From assembly GCA_021772775.1 (NCBI GenBank), contig JAJFLH010000004.1, positions 1 to 64,000 of the forward strand: 64,000 nt of DNA. Direction: 5' to 3'. The DNA is from Mariprofundus sp. (GTDB lineage Bacteria > Pseudomonadota > Zetaproteobacteria > Mariprofundales > Mariprofundaceae). The stretch's first letter is position 1, and each line of letters starts with the position of its first letter. The notes under the pieces are model-generated. The model saw nothing but the letters and a program-made list of their open reading frames with translations. It ran no database searches and had not been told where the DNA came from. A program made the translations under genes and the position numbers. Below, one piece after another: positions 27,875-36,551 of the stretch.

Positions 27875-30800
27875 ATAATAAGTGGTATCGCTTAGGGGGG
27901 AAGCTGCTTGCATTGTTAGGTTTAGCAATGGCTACTGCTCCAGCATATGCTGCCGAAGGTGATATCTATACTCTGCAGAAAGACTCTAGCCTGCGGCAGG
28001 GCCCGGATAGTTATTATGCTCCAACGAGCAGTGCTAGAAAAGGTGGGCAGGCTATTGAATTGAATAGTTCGGGTGAATGGAAGAAAGTCCGTATATTTGT
28101 TAGCGGTGATGTCGGCTGGGTTTATGCAAATTATCTAGTGCCTGTTGCAGTTGATCCGAAGCAAACTAAAGTCGCTCAGGCCTTCCCTGCTACCACTAAT
28201 GTGAAGGAAAATAGCCTAGATAAGTCAGCTCGGGCGGGAGAAGCAGCTGTTGCGTTAACTGAGTTCGCAAGCCTTCGCTCCGATGCTGTTGTGAAACAGC
28301 CTGAGACATTGGCCGTTCAGGTAGAGCCTGTGGTGCAGAGCATGGCTCCATCGAAAGAGAGTGTAGAGGGAGATTCCGTACCTCCACTGTTTGAGGATGG
28401 AGCGGTATCTCAGGAACCCGTAGAAGTAGAACAATTTAATAATAAGCTAGCCAGCAACTTTTTGGGCAGTAGCAAACCCGCAGCTATCGAGACGAATACA
28501 ATTCAACAGCCTTTAAAGGGAGCAAAGGGCAATGCGACTGGATTTGAACAGTTCCCTGTAGAGTTTTCGACGAGTCAAGCAGGACAGAATAAAGAAGCCC
28601 AAAAGACAATAGAAAAATCGCCAGCTGTAAGTCGTACGACCGATAAATCGCATGCCGTTGGTGTGAAACAATTTTCTGTTCAATTTGCGCAGAGCCCTTC
28701 AGCTGAGGCCGTTTCGCAGTCACCAACAGCAGCAACGAAGCCGAAGTCAATCCCTGCTGATATGAAGAGCAGACCAACGCCAGCTGTAGAGATGACAGCT
28801 TATCCAGTTAAAGCGAAAGAGGTTGCGGAAGATGTGAAACCTGCCGCTGCAGTTGTGATTGATAATAACGAAAGTGGCAATGTCTTAACATCTCAACCAT
28901 TAAGTGATGGTTCACAGCTCGTGAAACAAACTTCAGTGATCAGGGTTGGCCCCAGTGCTTTATCCGAAGTGTTGGGTTGGGCCGGAACAGGTGCAGAGGT
29001 TCAAACTATTCATCAACAGGGTAAATGGATGAAGGTCCGCTTGTTGGATAGTGGCAGAATAGGTTGGGTTGAATCGACCTCACTTGATCTAAGTGGTGCG
29101 ACTACCAGCGTACCGCTGGTGAGGAAGCAGCAGAACACTCCAATAGAGAAAAAACAGCCACAATTAGAAGTGGTAAATATTCTGACTAAACAAGCTCCGA
29201 CGCGACGCAGTGAAGATGTCGGGGGGCTTGAGGATACAGCTGAGCCTGTGACAAAGCGGCCTGCCATATCAAATGAGACAATAACGCCACAGTGGGAAGT
29301 GAAAAATGTAGTGGCAACACCGAAAAAGGCACTAGATAAGCTGGAAAGCAAACCTGATGTTGTAGCTGCTGCAATGATAAAACAGGAAAATCAACCGATT
29401 GAAACGGCGGCATTGCAGGCGGAAGTAACAAATATAGTGGCGGAACCAAAAAAGGCGTTAGAGAAGCTAGAGGGCAAATCTGCGGTTGTAATTGAGCCAG
29501 AAAACAAACCGATTGAGACGGCGCAATTACAACCGGAAGTGAAAAATGTAGTGGCAAAACCAGTAACGGAACTAGATAAACTGGTGAGCCAGCCTGCGGC
29601 TACTGTTGCACTGGTTGAAACGGCAAAACAGCAAAATAGTTTATTGGAGCAAGCGGCGTCACAGACACAAGCAGCAACGGCCATAGCTAAACAATCTCCA
29701 AGTCTGGAGACGGTTATACTTGCACCTGATGCGACGATGGCTAGTGAGAGTCAGTCTGTCCAGAATAATGCGGTTGAATCGGAAAGCGCTGAAAAAGGTT
29801 TGTATAAATTCAATAGAAAAGCCAAGTTGAGATCTGGCCCGAATGTTAGTTTCGATACAGTTTCCTGGGCTGGTGAAGGTTCGAAAGCGACAGAACTTGA
29901 TCGCAATGGTGACTGGGTTCGTATTCAGATGCAGGTCAGTAAGCGCATTGGCTGGGTATATGACCGCTCATTGGATATTGTCAGCCTTGGTGTCTCTGCA
30001 GCAGGGGCAAGCGTAGCTGCTGCAGGAGTAGCTTCTACTCCAATGGTGATGCCTATTAAGATCGGGGGGCCATTTACTCAAGAGTCAGTAGCACTGTCGG
30101 AAGAAACGAAGGCAGAAGCTGATCAAGTGGAGGCACTGGCGGAAATCGCTCAAGTCGAAGCAAAGGTAGAAACTGATCAGGCTGTCGTGGGTAATGCAAC
30201 GGTTTCTACAGCAAGAAATCTGTACCGTTTTAATGAAAAAACGAATTTGCGAGAAGGCGCTGGTGAGCAGTATGACGTTGTTTCATGGGCGGGCCATGAA
30301 GCTTATGCAACTGAGTTGGCGAGAAAAGATGATTGGGTGCAAGTCCAGCTGCAGGCTGGTAAACGCATTGGTTGGGTTCTTCATAGTTCTATGGCGCTGG
30401 TGAACACAGCTGTGAACAGTTCGGCTGAGGGGAGCAAAAGTGCTGAGTCGGAGCTTAAAAAACTAGCCGAGGAGGCAGGGCCTAAACTATATTTCTTTAA
30501 ACGCACAAGTAATTTACGAAAAGGGCCCGGCAAGGAGTATGATCGTATAGCATGGGGCGGTAGAAATGAGGCTGCTGAAGAGATCGAGCGGCAGGGTGAT
30601 TGGCAACATGTTCGCATGACGTTGAATGGGCAAGTTGGTTGGGTGTTCAACGAATATATGCAACGTGCAGTACATCCAGGACACCTTATGGGAGCACCAG
30701 CTCTGCCTGTTGCTGCCGAACCAGTACAACAAGTGGTTGAGAAGCTAGAGCCTGAGAAGCCCGAGCTTGAGGAAGCTAAAGCTGAGGAAGTAGCCGAGGA

Positions 30801-33039
30801 TACAGGCTCTAAACTGTATTTCTTTAAACGCACAAGTAATTTGCGAGCAGGCCCGAGCAAAGATCATGCCCGCATAGCTTGGGGTGGAAGAAACGAAGCG
30901 GCTGAGGAGATCGAGCGAAAGGGTGACTGGCAACATGTTCGTATGAGTTTGAATGGACAAGTTGGTTGGGTCTTTAATGAGTATCTGGTGCGTGCTGTGC
31001 ATCCGGGACATCTCATGGGAGTGCCAGATTTGGTCCTTTCAACACCTGCCAAGAAGGCACAGCAACAAAAGTCAGGGCAGATGTATGAGGTTATGCGGAC
31101 AGAGCCGCTACGGGCTGATGCAGGTGATTTTTCTGAATTAATTGGTTCAGTGCAAAAAGGCGATATTGTGGCATGGCTGGAAGGGCGCAATGGCTGGGCA
31201 CGCGTGAATCCTCAGATTGATGGGAGCAAGGTCGGTTGGATTCAGACGAGCCTTTTGAAGCAAAAGAAACAGGCTAAAGTTGAGCAAACACAGGCGGTGA
31301 TCAGTAATACAAATATCATGGAGTATGCGGATAGAATCTCAAAAGGTGAGACTTTTAATTTCTCATATGCGGCTCTTGAAGAAGCTCTATACAGGGTACC
31401 TGTTGAGGAAATTCATATTCGTCTTCGAAAAACCGATATGGATGCGATTTTCTTAAAGCGCCAGTTCGATCAGTCATCTTTTGATATTCGCTTGACAGCG
31501 GGACGACATAGACTCAAGGGAACCCTGAAGGTGTTGGGTAGTTCGACGCGTATCTTTAAGAAGAAATCGATTATGATTAAATTGGATAAGCAGAGTGCGC
31601 GCTGGTACGGGCACCGAAGGCTGGCATTGCGATCAATGGCATCAGATAAAGCTTTGATGCGAGAGTGGATGGCATGGAAAATGATGGCTGCATTGGGTAT
31701 GAAAGTACCTGAAGTACACTTCACCCGGGTAACCTTCAATAAAGGTGAAAAAACCGCGCTCTATCTATCGGTTGAATGGATGGGCCGAGAGTTCTTGGAG
31801 GGTAATAATTTAGATACACGCGGTGAATTTTATCAGCCGAACGATGGAGCTCATTGTGGTGATTTGTATACTCCGGATACGATGGAGTTGTGCTTTGATA
31901 AGATTACGCCACAGGATGGGGATTACTCTAGCCTTATGGCGATGGCCAAGGCTGTGAATGAAGCAACGAATGAAAATATAGATCAGACTCTGGCTAAATA
32001 TTTTGAGGATGAATCGATTATTAACTGGATCGCTGTCAATGGGCTGGTTACCAATGGTGATACCTACAACAAAAACTATTGGCTCTATTACCATCCCACA
32101 GAAAAGAAATGGACGGTTGTTCCCTGGGATTATAATCTGACCTATGGTCGTACATACGATCAATATTCCACTAAAGCATTTCGAATTTTTAATGATAATT
32201 TCCAGTATTATTATCCGCCAGATGTGGGGGCAGGTAATCCGGTTAAGGATAAGGCATTACGAAACCCTAAACTTCGAACCCGGCTGGAAAATAAAATTAA
32301 ACATTTGATTGGCATGGAGCCTAATGGCTCGGAGCGAACCTTTGGCTGGTTCTCACCAACGGTGATGGAGGCGCGTATTGGAAACCTTGCATCGGTAGTT
32401 GGCAAAGAGGTTTATAAAGACACATTCCTCTCATATGGCGAGGCTGACTTTACCAAGACATATGAATCATTGATACATTATGTCACGGCTCATGATCACT
32501 TCCTTAAGGTGAAGCTATTTGGTGATTTTCCGTGGGAACCGGAGCCACCGAATATGCCATTTATGTTTATGCCAATGCCAGAAGTTTTAACTGGAGAGGG
32601 GCAGATTGATGCTGGTGCTGAATCATTGCATCTGGTTGATCGTGGTTGGGGCTATTTTGTGGGGCGTTTGAATTTGACGGAGCCTTTAAAATCGAAGGTG
32701 GATTTCAAAGTACAAATTGAAGGCGGCATTAAACCAAAATATATACCGGCTTCTCAATCATGGATGCGGTGCATTGAACGATCATGGCTGCTGAGTACGA
32801 AAACAGAGAATGTTTCCGTATCAGGTGATTTTATGGTTGAATATGTTCAGGAAAACTCACGACGTTCTGAGGTTCCACCACAAGTTCATGAAGAGTTGTT
32901 GGAGTTGTGGATGCTGGATGGCAATCGCTGGAAGCCTCTGCAGACAGAAGTGAATGAATACTCCAATACATTGACGGCGAAAAATATAGATGTGAAATCA
33001 GGGCATACATATCGATTTGTAGCTTGTAGTCCATTCTAA
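27862..33039 (+). CDS. Giant secreted multi-SH3 protein with CotH-kinase-like domain (sfz6-like)
   Basis: A 1725-aa exported protein. A signal peptide (to about AYA|AEG, residue 31) is followed by seven bacterial SH3-like domains, near 33-94, 345-410, 645-705, 785-845, 874-935, 980-1040 and 1070-1135, separated by long low-complexity spacers rich in Ala, Glu, Lys, Pro and Val (95-345 and 410-640). From about 1184 to 1560 comes a CotH-kinase-like domain: 'ALRSMASDKALMREWMAWKMM', 'TNGDTYNKNYWLYYHP' near 1394 and 'VVPWDYNLTYG' near 1420, the Asp/Asn and WDxN metal-site pattern of CotH. The C-terminal ~160 residues have a beta-rich look. CotH proteins phosphorylate extracellular proteins in spore formers. 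SH3 domains usually bind cell wall. The start is TTG 27862, within the upstream gene; no ATG alternative keeps the signal peptide. Confidence 0.85.
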   Translation: MGRLNNKWYRLGGKLLALLGLAMATAPAYAAEGDIYTLQKDSSLRQGPDSYYAPTSSARKGGQAIELNSSGEWKKVRIFVSGDVGWVYANYLVPVAVDPKQTKVAQAFPATTNVKENSLDKSARAGEAAVALTEFASLRSDAVVKQPETLAVQVEPVVQSMAPSKESVEGDSVPPLFEDGAVSQEPVEVEQFNNKLASNFLGSSKPAAIETNTIQQPLKGAKGNATGFEQFPVEFSTSQAGQNKEAQKTIEKSPAVSRTTDKSHAVGVKQFSVQFAQSPSAEAVSQSPTAATKPKSIPADMKSRPTPAVEMTAYPVKAKEVAEDVKPAAAVVIDNNESGNVLTSQPLSDGSQLVKQTSVIRVGPSALSEVLGWAGTGAEVQTIHQQGKWMKVRLLDSGRIGWVESTSLDLSGATTSVPLVRKQQNTPIEKKQPQLEVVNILTKQAPTRRSEDVGGLEDTAEPVTKRPAISNETITPQWEVKNVVATPKKALDKLESKPDVVAAAMIKQENQPIETAALQAEVTNIVAEPKKALEKLEGKSAVVIEPENKPIETAQLQPEVKNVVAKPVTELDKLVSQPAATVALVETAKQQNSLLEQAASQTQAATAIAKQSPSLETVILAPDATMASESQSVQNNAVESESAEKGLYKFNRKAKLRSGPNVSFDTVSWAGEGSKATELDRNGDWVRIQMQVSKRIGWVYDRSLDIVSLGVSAAGASVAAAGVASTPMVMPIKIGGPFTQESVALSEETKAEADQVEALAEIAQVEAKVETDQAVVGNATVSTARNLYRFNEKTNLREGAGEQYDVVSWAGHEAYATELARKDDWVQVQLQAGKRIGWVLHSSMALVNTAVNSSAEGSKSAESELKKLAEEAGPKLYFFKRTSNLRKGPGKEYDRIAWGGRNEAAEEIERQGDWQHVRMTLNGQVGWVFNEYMQRAVHPGHLMGAPALPVAAEPVQQVVEKLEPEKPELEEAKAEEVAEDTGSKLYFFKRTSNLRAGPSKDHARIAWGGRNEAAEEIERKGDWQHVRMSLNGQVGWVFNEYLVRAVHPGHLMGVPDLVLSTPAKKAQQQKSGQMYEVMRTEPLRADAGDFSELIGSVQKGDIVAWLEGRNGWARVNPQIDGSKVGWIQTSLLKQKKQAKVEQTQAVISNTNIMEYADRISKGETFNFSYAALEEALYRVPVEEIHIRLRKTDMDAIFLKRQFDQSSFDIRLTAGRHRLKGTLKVLGSSTRIFKKKSIMIKLDKQSARWYGHRRLALRSMASDKALMREWMAWKMMAALGMKVPEVHFTRVTFNKGEKTALYLSVEWMGREFLEGNNLDTRGEFYQPNDGAHCGDLYTPDTMELCFDKITPQDGDYSSLMAMAKAVNEATNENIDQTLAKYFEDESIINWIAVNGLVTNGDTYNKNYWLYYHPTEKKWTVVPWDYNLTYGRTYDQYSTKAFRIFNDNFQYYYPPDVGAGNPVKDKALRNPKLRTRLENKIKHLIGMEPNGSERTFGWFSPTVMEARIGNLASVVGKEVYKDTFLSYGEADFTKTYESLIHYVTAHDHFLKVKLFGDFPWEPEPPNMPFMFMPMPEVLTGEGQIDAGAESLHLVDRGWGYFVGRLNLTEPLKSKVDFKVQIEGGIKPKYIPASQSWMRCIERSWLLSTKTENVSVSGDFMVEYVQENSRRSEVPPQVHEELLELWMLDGNRWKPLQTEVNEYSNTLTAKNIDVKSGHTYRFVACSPF
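30480..31030 (+). repeat. Intragenic tandem SH3 duplication
   Basis: SH3 domains five and six of the giant protein are a recent duplication at DNA level: about 30487-30705 and 30814-31032 align with long exact stretches such as TTTCTTTAAACGCACAAGTAA in both copies and the shared protein end 'AVHPGHLMG'. The spacer between them is Glu/Lys/Pro-rich. This implies slippage- or recombination-driven change in repeat number. Confidence 0.8.
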
Positions 33040-33103
33040 AACGTCAATCTGCTGGCACTGTGATAAAGAGAAATAAGCATAGAATAATGGGAATACTATC
33101 GAA

Positions 33104-34381
33104 ATGAAATTGAATCTTATTGCACAAAATATATGGGAAGATATGAAGAGCGTGGAAGGGCAGGCTACTTTTCGCTTTGCTATTCGACTGTTCCTTATTT
33201 TACTTGCCTATTACCTGATGAAACCTGTCCGGGAAGAGTTGATCCTCGATGGTGGTAGTGCTGAACTGAGGAGTTATGCCCTTGCGGGTCAGGCCGCCTT
33301 ACTACTATTTCTGGTACCGTTCTACAGCCATATCATAAAACATCTGCATGGTGATAAATTATTCCTTATCGTTACCCTCTTTTTGTCGGCCAATATTGGT
33401 GTCTTTTATCTGCTGGGGTCAGCTGGTATGGATATCGGTGTGGCATTCTTTGTCTGGTTGGGGATTTTCTCGGTGGTGCAGATTTCTCAATTTTGGACAA
33501 TGGTTAGTGATTATCACTGTGTTGAAAAGGGCACCAGACTGACTTCCTATATTGCAATCGGTGGTTCGCTCGGTGCAATGATTGGCGCGATGGTTGCCAA
33601 AACACTCTACTTAGAATTGGGTGCCTATGGCCTGATGTTAGTGGCAATTGCGATGCTTATTGTGGCGGTTATTGTTCCAGGTGCCAAGGATGAACTGCGC
33701 AAGGATCATAACGATGATACCGATGATGAGTCGATGAAACATCTTCTGGGCGGCTTGAAGCGCGTGCTGGATGTGCCTTATCTACGCTGGATTGCCGCAT
33801 CGGTTGTATTGCTAAATCTGATTAACTCTACAGGTGAATTTATTCTGGCTGATTTTGTTACTGCAGAATACAGTGGTAAAGATATCGGAGCTTTTTATTC
33901 AACGTTTTATCTCTATGTGAATATCGCGACACTTGTGTTGCAAGCTTTTGTTGTGCGGCCACTGTATCAGGCGATAGGTGTTGGCGGAGCTTTGATGAGT
34001 TTGGCTGTATTTAACCTGATGATGTATATCTCGGTATTGGCATTCCCTGTTCTGGCATGGTTTGCAATCGTGAAAATGGCAGATAATAGTATTGATTACT
34101 CTGTTGCCAATACCACGAAACAGATTCTATTTTTACCATTGGATCGTTTTACACGTTATGAAGGGATGCTGGCAATCAATACATTCTTTACACGTTTTGG
34201 CGACTTGATTCAGGGCGGTATTATTTTCTTGGTGATATCTGTTTTAGCCTTGCCAACCATGATGCTGGTAGGTACAAATATTGTATTGTGTCTGCTTTGG
34301 TTGTTTGTGACGTATAATGTTAGTCAACAGTTCAAAAAACATAGTAAACCATCAAATGAAGTGGAATCAGCTAAGCTTTGA
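33104..34381 (+). CDS. ATP/ADP-translocase-like major facilitator transporter
   Basis: A 425-aa protein with about 12 membrane helices, similar in pattern to the COG3202 nucleotide-translocase/MFS group: 'RLFLILLAYYLMKPVREELIL' at the first helix, 'VQISQFWTMVSDYHCVEKGTRL', 'YIAIGGSLGAMIGAMVAK' in the middle, and 'YSVANTTKQILFLPLDRFTRYEGM' in the C-half. Free-living bacteria carry such distant relatives and their substrate is unknown, so nucleotide exchange should not be assumed. It lies 65 bp after the giant SH3-CotH gene and 85 bp before manC, with no terminator seen on either side, so it may be co-transcribed with the polysaccharide cluster. Confidence 0.75.
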   Translation: MKLNLIAQNIWEDMKSVEGQATFRFAIRLFLILLAYYLMKPVREELILDGGSAELRSYALAGQAALLLFLVPFYSHIIKHLHGDKLFLIVTLFLSANIGVFYLLGSAGMDIGVAFFVWLGIFSVVQISQFWTMVSDYHCVEKGTRLTSYIAIGGSLGAMIGAMVAKTLYLELGAYGLMLVAIAMLIVAVIVPGAKDELRKDHNDDTDDESMKHLLGGLKRVLDVPYLRWIAASVVLLNLINSTGEFILADFVTAEYSGKDIGAFYSTFYLYVNIATLVLQAFVVRPLYQAIGVGGALMSLAVFNLMMYISVLAFPVLAWFAIVKMADNSIDYSVANTTKQILFLPLDRFTRYEGMLAINTFFTRFGDLIQGGIIFLVISVLALPTMMLVGTNIVLCLLWLFVTYNVSQQFKKHSKPSNEVESAKL

Positions 34382-34466
34382 ATCTAGGTCATGGGTTTGA
34401 TGTACATTTAGGTCATTTTTTATACAATTGATGTCTGTTTGATAGGGGAAACAAAGGGGTGTGGGT

Positions 34467-35879
34467 ATGAGTGATGTGTTAAGAGCCGTTGTGTTGGCTG
34501 GAGGATCGGGGAGTCGTTTGTGGCCGTTGTCGCGTCAGCAACTTCCTAAGCAGTTCCTTAATTTAAGTGGTACCGATAGCATGTTAGGTGGCACCATTAA
34601 ACGTTTGACTCCGTTAATCAGTAAAAATGATGTGTGGGTTGTGACCGGTGAGAAACATGCAACAGGTGAGGCATTTTCTGAGCTTGATGGATTAAATCAG
34701 ATATTAGAACCCTGTGGTCGCAACACTGCCCCTGCGGTGGCTCTTAGTGCCGCACTTATGCAGGATTTGAGTGGTGGTGAAGATCCTATCATGGTTGTAT
34801 TACCTGCGGATCATCTGGTATCCAAGCAGGATGCATTTCAAGATTGCCTGAGACAAGCGGTTGTGGCTGCAAATTCCGGTCAGTTGGTTACCTTCGGTAT
34901 TGTGCCTGATCAGCCTGAAACAGGTTTTGGTTATGTTCAGACAGAGCCTGAAGAGCAGGGTGTTCATCGCGTACTTCGTTTTGTTGAGAAACCAGACAGA
35001 GAGACAGCACAAAAGATGCTTGATGATGGTAACTATTACTGGAACTCCGGCATGTTTGTCTGGAAGGCTTCAGTTATTCTGGCTGAAATAGAGAAGTATT
35101 TGCCGGAAGTCTGGTCCTTGTTGCAAGAAATGCGCCATGCCTGGAATAACGGCAAGAGTTGGCAGGAAGTCGTCAGAATCAATTTCGAGAAAATGCCTGA
35201 TATTTCCATTGATTATGGTGTTATGGAACGGTCTGAGAGTGTCTCTCTGGTCGCTGCTGATATTGGCTGGTCTGATGTTGGTAGCTGGGATGCTGTGCAT
35301 GAAATAGCCAACCATGATGCCAATGGCAATGAGATTAGTGGTAATGTCTTGGCCATTGATTGTCAAAACTCTCTGTTTAGAAGTGAATCGCGTCTGATTG
35401 CTGCCGTTGGCTTGGATGATATGATCGTGGTGGAAACACCCGATGCCATTTTATTGGCTAAAGCCGGTGAGAGTCAGCGTGTACGTGAGCTGGTTGATTC
35501 ATTGAAGAAGGGTAGTGATAAGTATCATATCGAACATGTAACTGTGCGTCGTCCATGGGGTAGTTATACCGTTTTGGGAGAAGCAGGAGATGGCTATCAA
35601 CTCAAGCGTATTGATGTGAATCCTGGGGCCAAGCTAAGCCTGCAAGCGCATCAACACCGCTCTGAGCATTGGGTTGTAGTGGCTGGTACTGCGACGGTCA
35701 CATGTGGTGATTTGATCAAAGTGGTTGCCAGAAATGGCAGTGCATATATTCCGATTGGCGAAGTTCATCGTCTGGAGAATCGCGGTAAAGTTCCTGTTCA
35801 GTTGATTGAAGTACAGGTGGGTGATTATCTGGAAGAGGATGACATTCAGCGCTTTGAAGACTCTTATGGTAGATGTTAA
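34467..35879 (+). CDS. manC: Mannose-1-phosphate guanylyltransferase / mannose-6-phosphate isomerase
   Basis: A 470-aa bifunctional enzyme. The N-terminal nucleotidyltransferase has VVLAGGSGSRLWPLSR, the 'LPKQFL' lysine motif and 'EPCGRNTAPAVALSA'. The C-terminal cupin domain (type II PMI, about 345-465) has RPWGSY, 'LKRIDVNPGAKLSLQAHQHRSEHWVVV' with metal His residues, and 'PIGEVHRLENRG'. It makes GDP-mannose from mannose-1-P and GTP and interconverts fructose-6-P and mannose-6-P. ATG 34467 is preferred over GTG 34461, which lies too close to the GGGG ribosome site. Its place after an exopolysaccharide cluster suggests a mannose-containing product. A terminator follows. Confidence 0.95.
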   Translation: MSDVLRAVVLAGGSGSRLWPLSRQQLPKQFLNLSGTDSMLGGTIKRLTPLISKNDVWVVTGEKHATGEAFSELDGLNQILEPCGRNTAPAVALSAALMQDLSGGEDPIMVVLPADHLVSKQDAFQDCLRQAVVAANSGQLVTFGIVPDQPETGFGYVQTEPEEQGVHRVLRFVEKPDRETAQKMLDDGNYYWNSGMFVWKASVILAEIEKYLPEVWSLLQEMRHAWNNGKSWQEVVRINFEKMPDISIDYGVMERSESVSLVAADIGWSDVGSWDAVHEIANHDANGNEISGNVLAIDCQNSLFRSESRLIAAVGLDDMIVVETPDAILLAKAGESQRVRELVDSLKKGSDKYHIEHVTVRRPWGSYTVLGEAGDGYQLKRIDVNPGAKLSLQAHQHRSEHWVVVAGTATVTCGDLIKVVARNGSAYIPIGEVHRLENRGKVPVQLIEVQVGDYLEEDDIQRFEDSYGRC

Positions 35880-35914
35880 CCGCTAAACTGGCTTCATAGA
35901 TCTTGGCTATGAAC

Positions 35915-35949
35915 AATGGTGGCAATGGAAACATTGTCGCCATTTTTTT
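35915..35949 (+). terminator. Terminator after manC
   Basis: AATGGTGGCAATG (35915-35927) pairs with CATTGTCGCCATT (35932-35944) over 13 bp, including two G-U pairs, with a GAAA loop and a T run to 35949. It closes the transcript that may include the exopolysaccharide cluster. Confidence 0.9.
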
Positions 35950-36226
35950 ATTGGTCACAGATCGTTAGTTAAATCAATGTTGTTGGTGCAATGCCTTGGC
36001 AGCTATAAATCAACGTCACTCCAGCTTGCTTTTAGCCGGAATCTAGCGAACTGAAAGCGGCATTTACCTTGCCTGAGAAAACCACTCAAGAAGAAGGTGA
36101 ATGCCGGTCAGGTGACAGTGAAGCCAGGGAGCCCCCCCTGTGAGGGAAGGCAGAGAAGCATACCCTGGGGGCTGACGAATAATCGACCTTCCAGTATGTT
36201 GATGTAAATTCGAAAATAAAGGCAAT
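35950..36226. other. Gene-free stretch with GC-rich nested hairpins
   Basis: No protein-coding gene is supported here. At 36124-36173 complementary segments nest: CCAGGG (36124-36129) with CCCTGG (36163-36168), or alternatively AGCCCCC (36130-36136) with GGGGGCT (36167-36173), around an inner CCCT-GTG-AGGG hairpin. This could be a small structured RNA or a relic of one, but I could not match it to a known RNA family (not SRP, 6S, RNase P or a recognisable riboswitch). Confidence 0.4.
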
Positions 36227-36227
36227 A

Positions 36228-36261
36228 AAAAAGCCTGCAAACATAAGTTTGCAGGCTTTTT
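36228..36261 (-). terminator. Terminator of tRNA-Leu (bidirectional)
   Basis: A 15-bp perfect stem (AAAAAGCCTGCAAAC at 36228-36242 with its complement at 36247-36261) and ATAA loop. Read on the minus strand it lies a few bases after the tRNA-Leu CCA end and is followed by T residues. It can work on both strands. Confidence 0.9.
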
Positions 36262-36266
36262 ATGTA

Positions 36267-36353
36267 TGGTACCGAGAGCCGGAGTCGAACCGGCACGGCC
36301 GCAAAGCCACTGGATTTTGAATCCAGCGTGTCTACCAGTTCCACCATCCCGGC
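36267..36353 (-). tRNA. tRNA-Leu (CAA), CCA encoded
   Basis: On the minus strand the gene begins GCCGGGATGGTGGAACTGG, with anticodon loop TTCAAAA (anticodon CAA at 36317-36319), a long class-II variable arm, a T-loop GGTTCGACTCC, an acceptor 3' strand and terminal A-CCA (CCA at 36267-36269). The long variable arm and the sequence identify a leucine tRNA for UUG codons. Confidence 0.96.
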
Positions 36354-36551
36354 AAGCACCTATCAGTCTACCACTACACTATCTAGGGAGACTTAAATCA
36401 GCCAATATGATCGTTGTAGAAACAAGATCATGTCGGAAGACGCCGCGAAGCATTGTCATCTGACTGTTAACTGTCAAGTCGTTGATGTAATCTTAAAATA
36501 AATAGCCTCGAAGCTCTTGCATTCTAGGTCGAATCGACAAGCATGTAGCGT

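Noticed and set aside
28196-29684. Several 90-120 aa open frames antisense to the SH3-CotH gene
   Set aside because: They arise from the low-complexity spacer codons of the giant gene and show repetitive Ser/Leu composition with no start signals.
36354-36400. Minus-strand text resembling a tRNA D-arm (TAGTGTAGTGGTAGACT) just upstream of tRNA-Leu
   Set aside because: No anticodon arm, T-arm or acceptor partner can be found; at most a fragment, and chance is possible.
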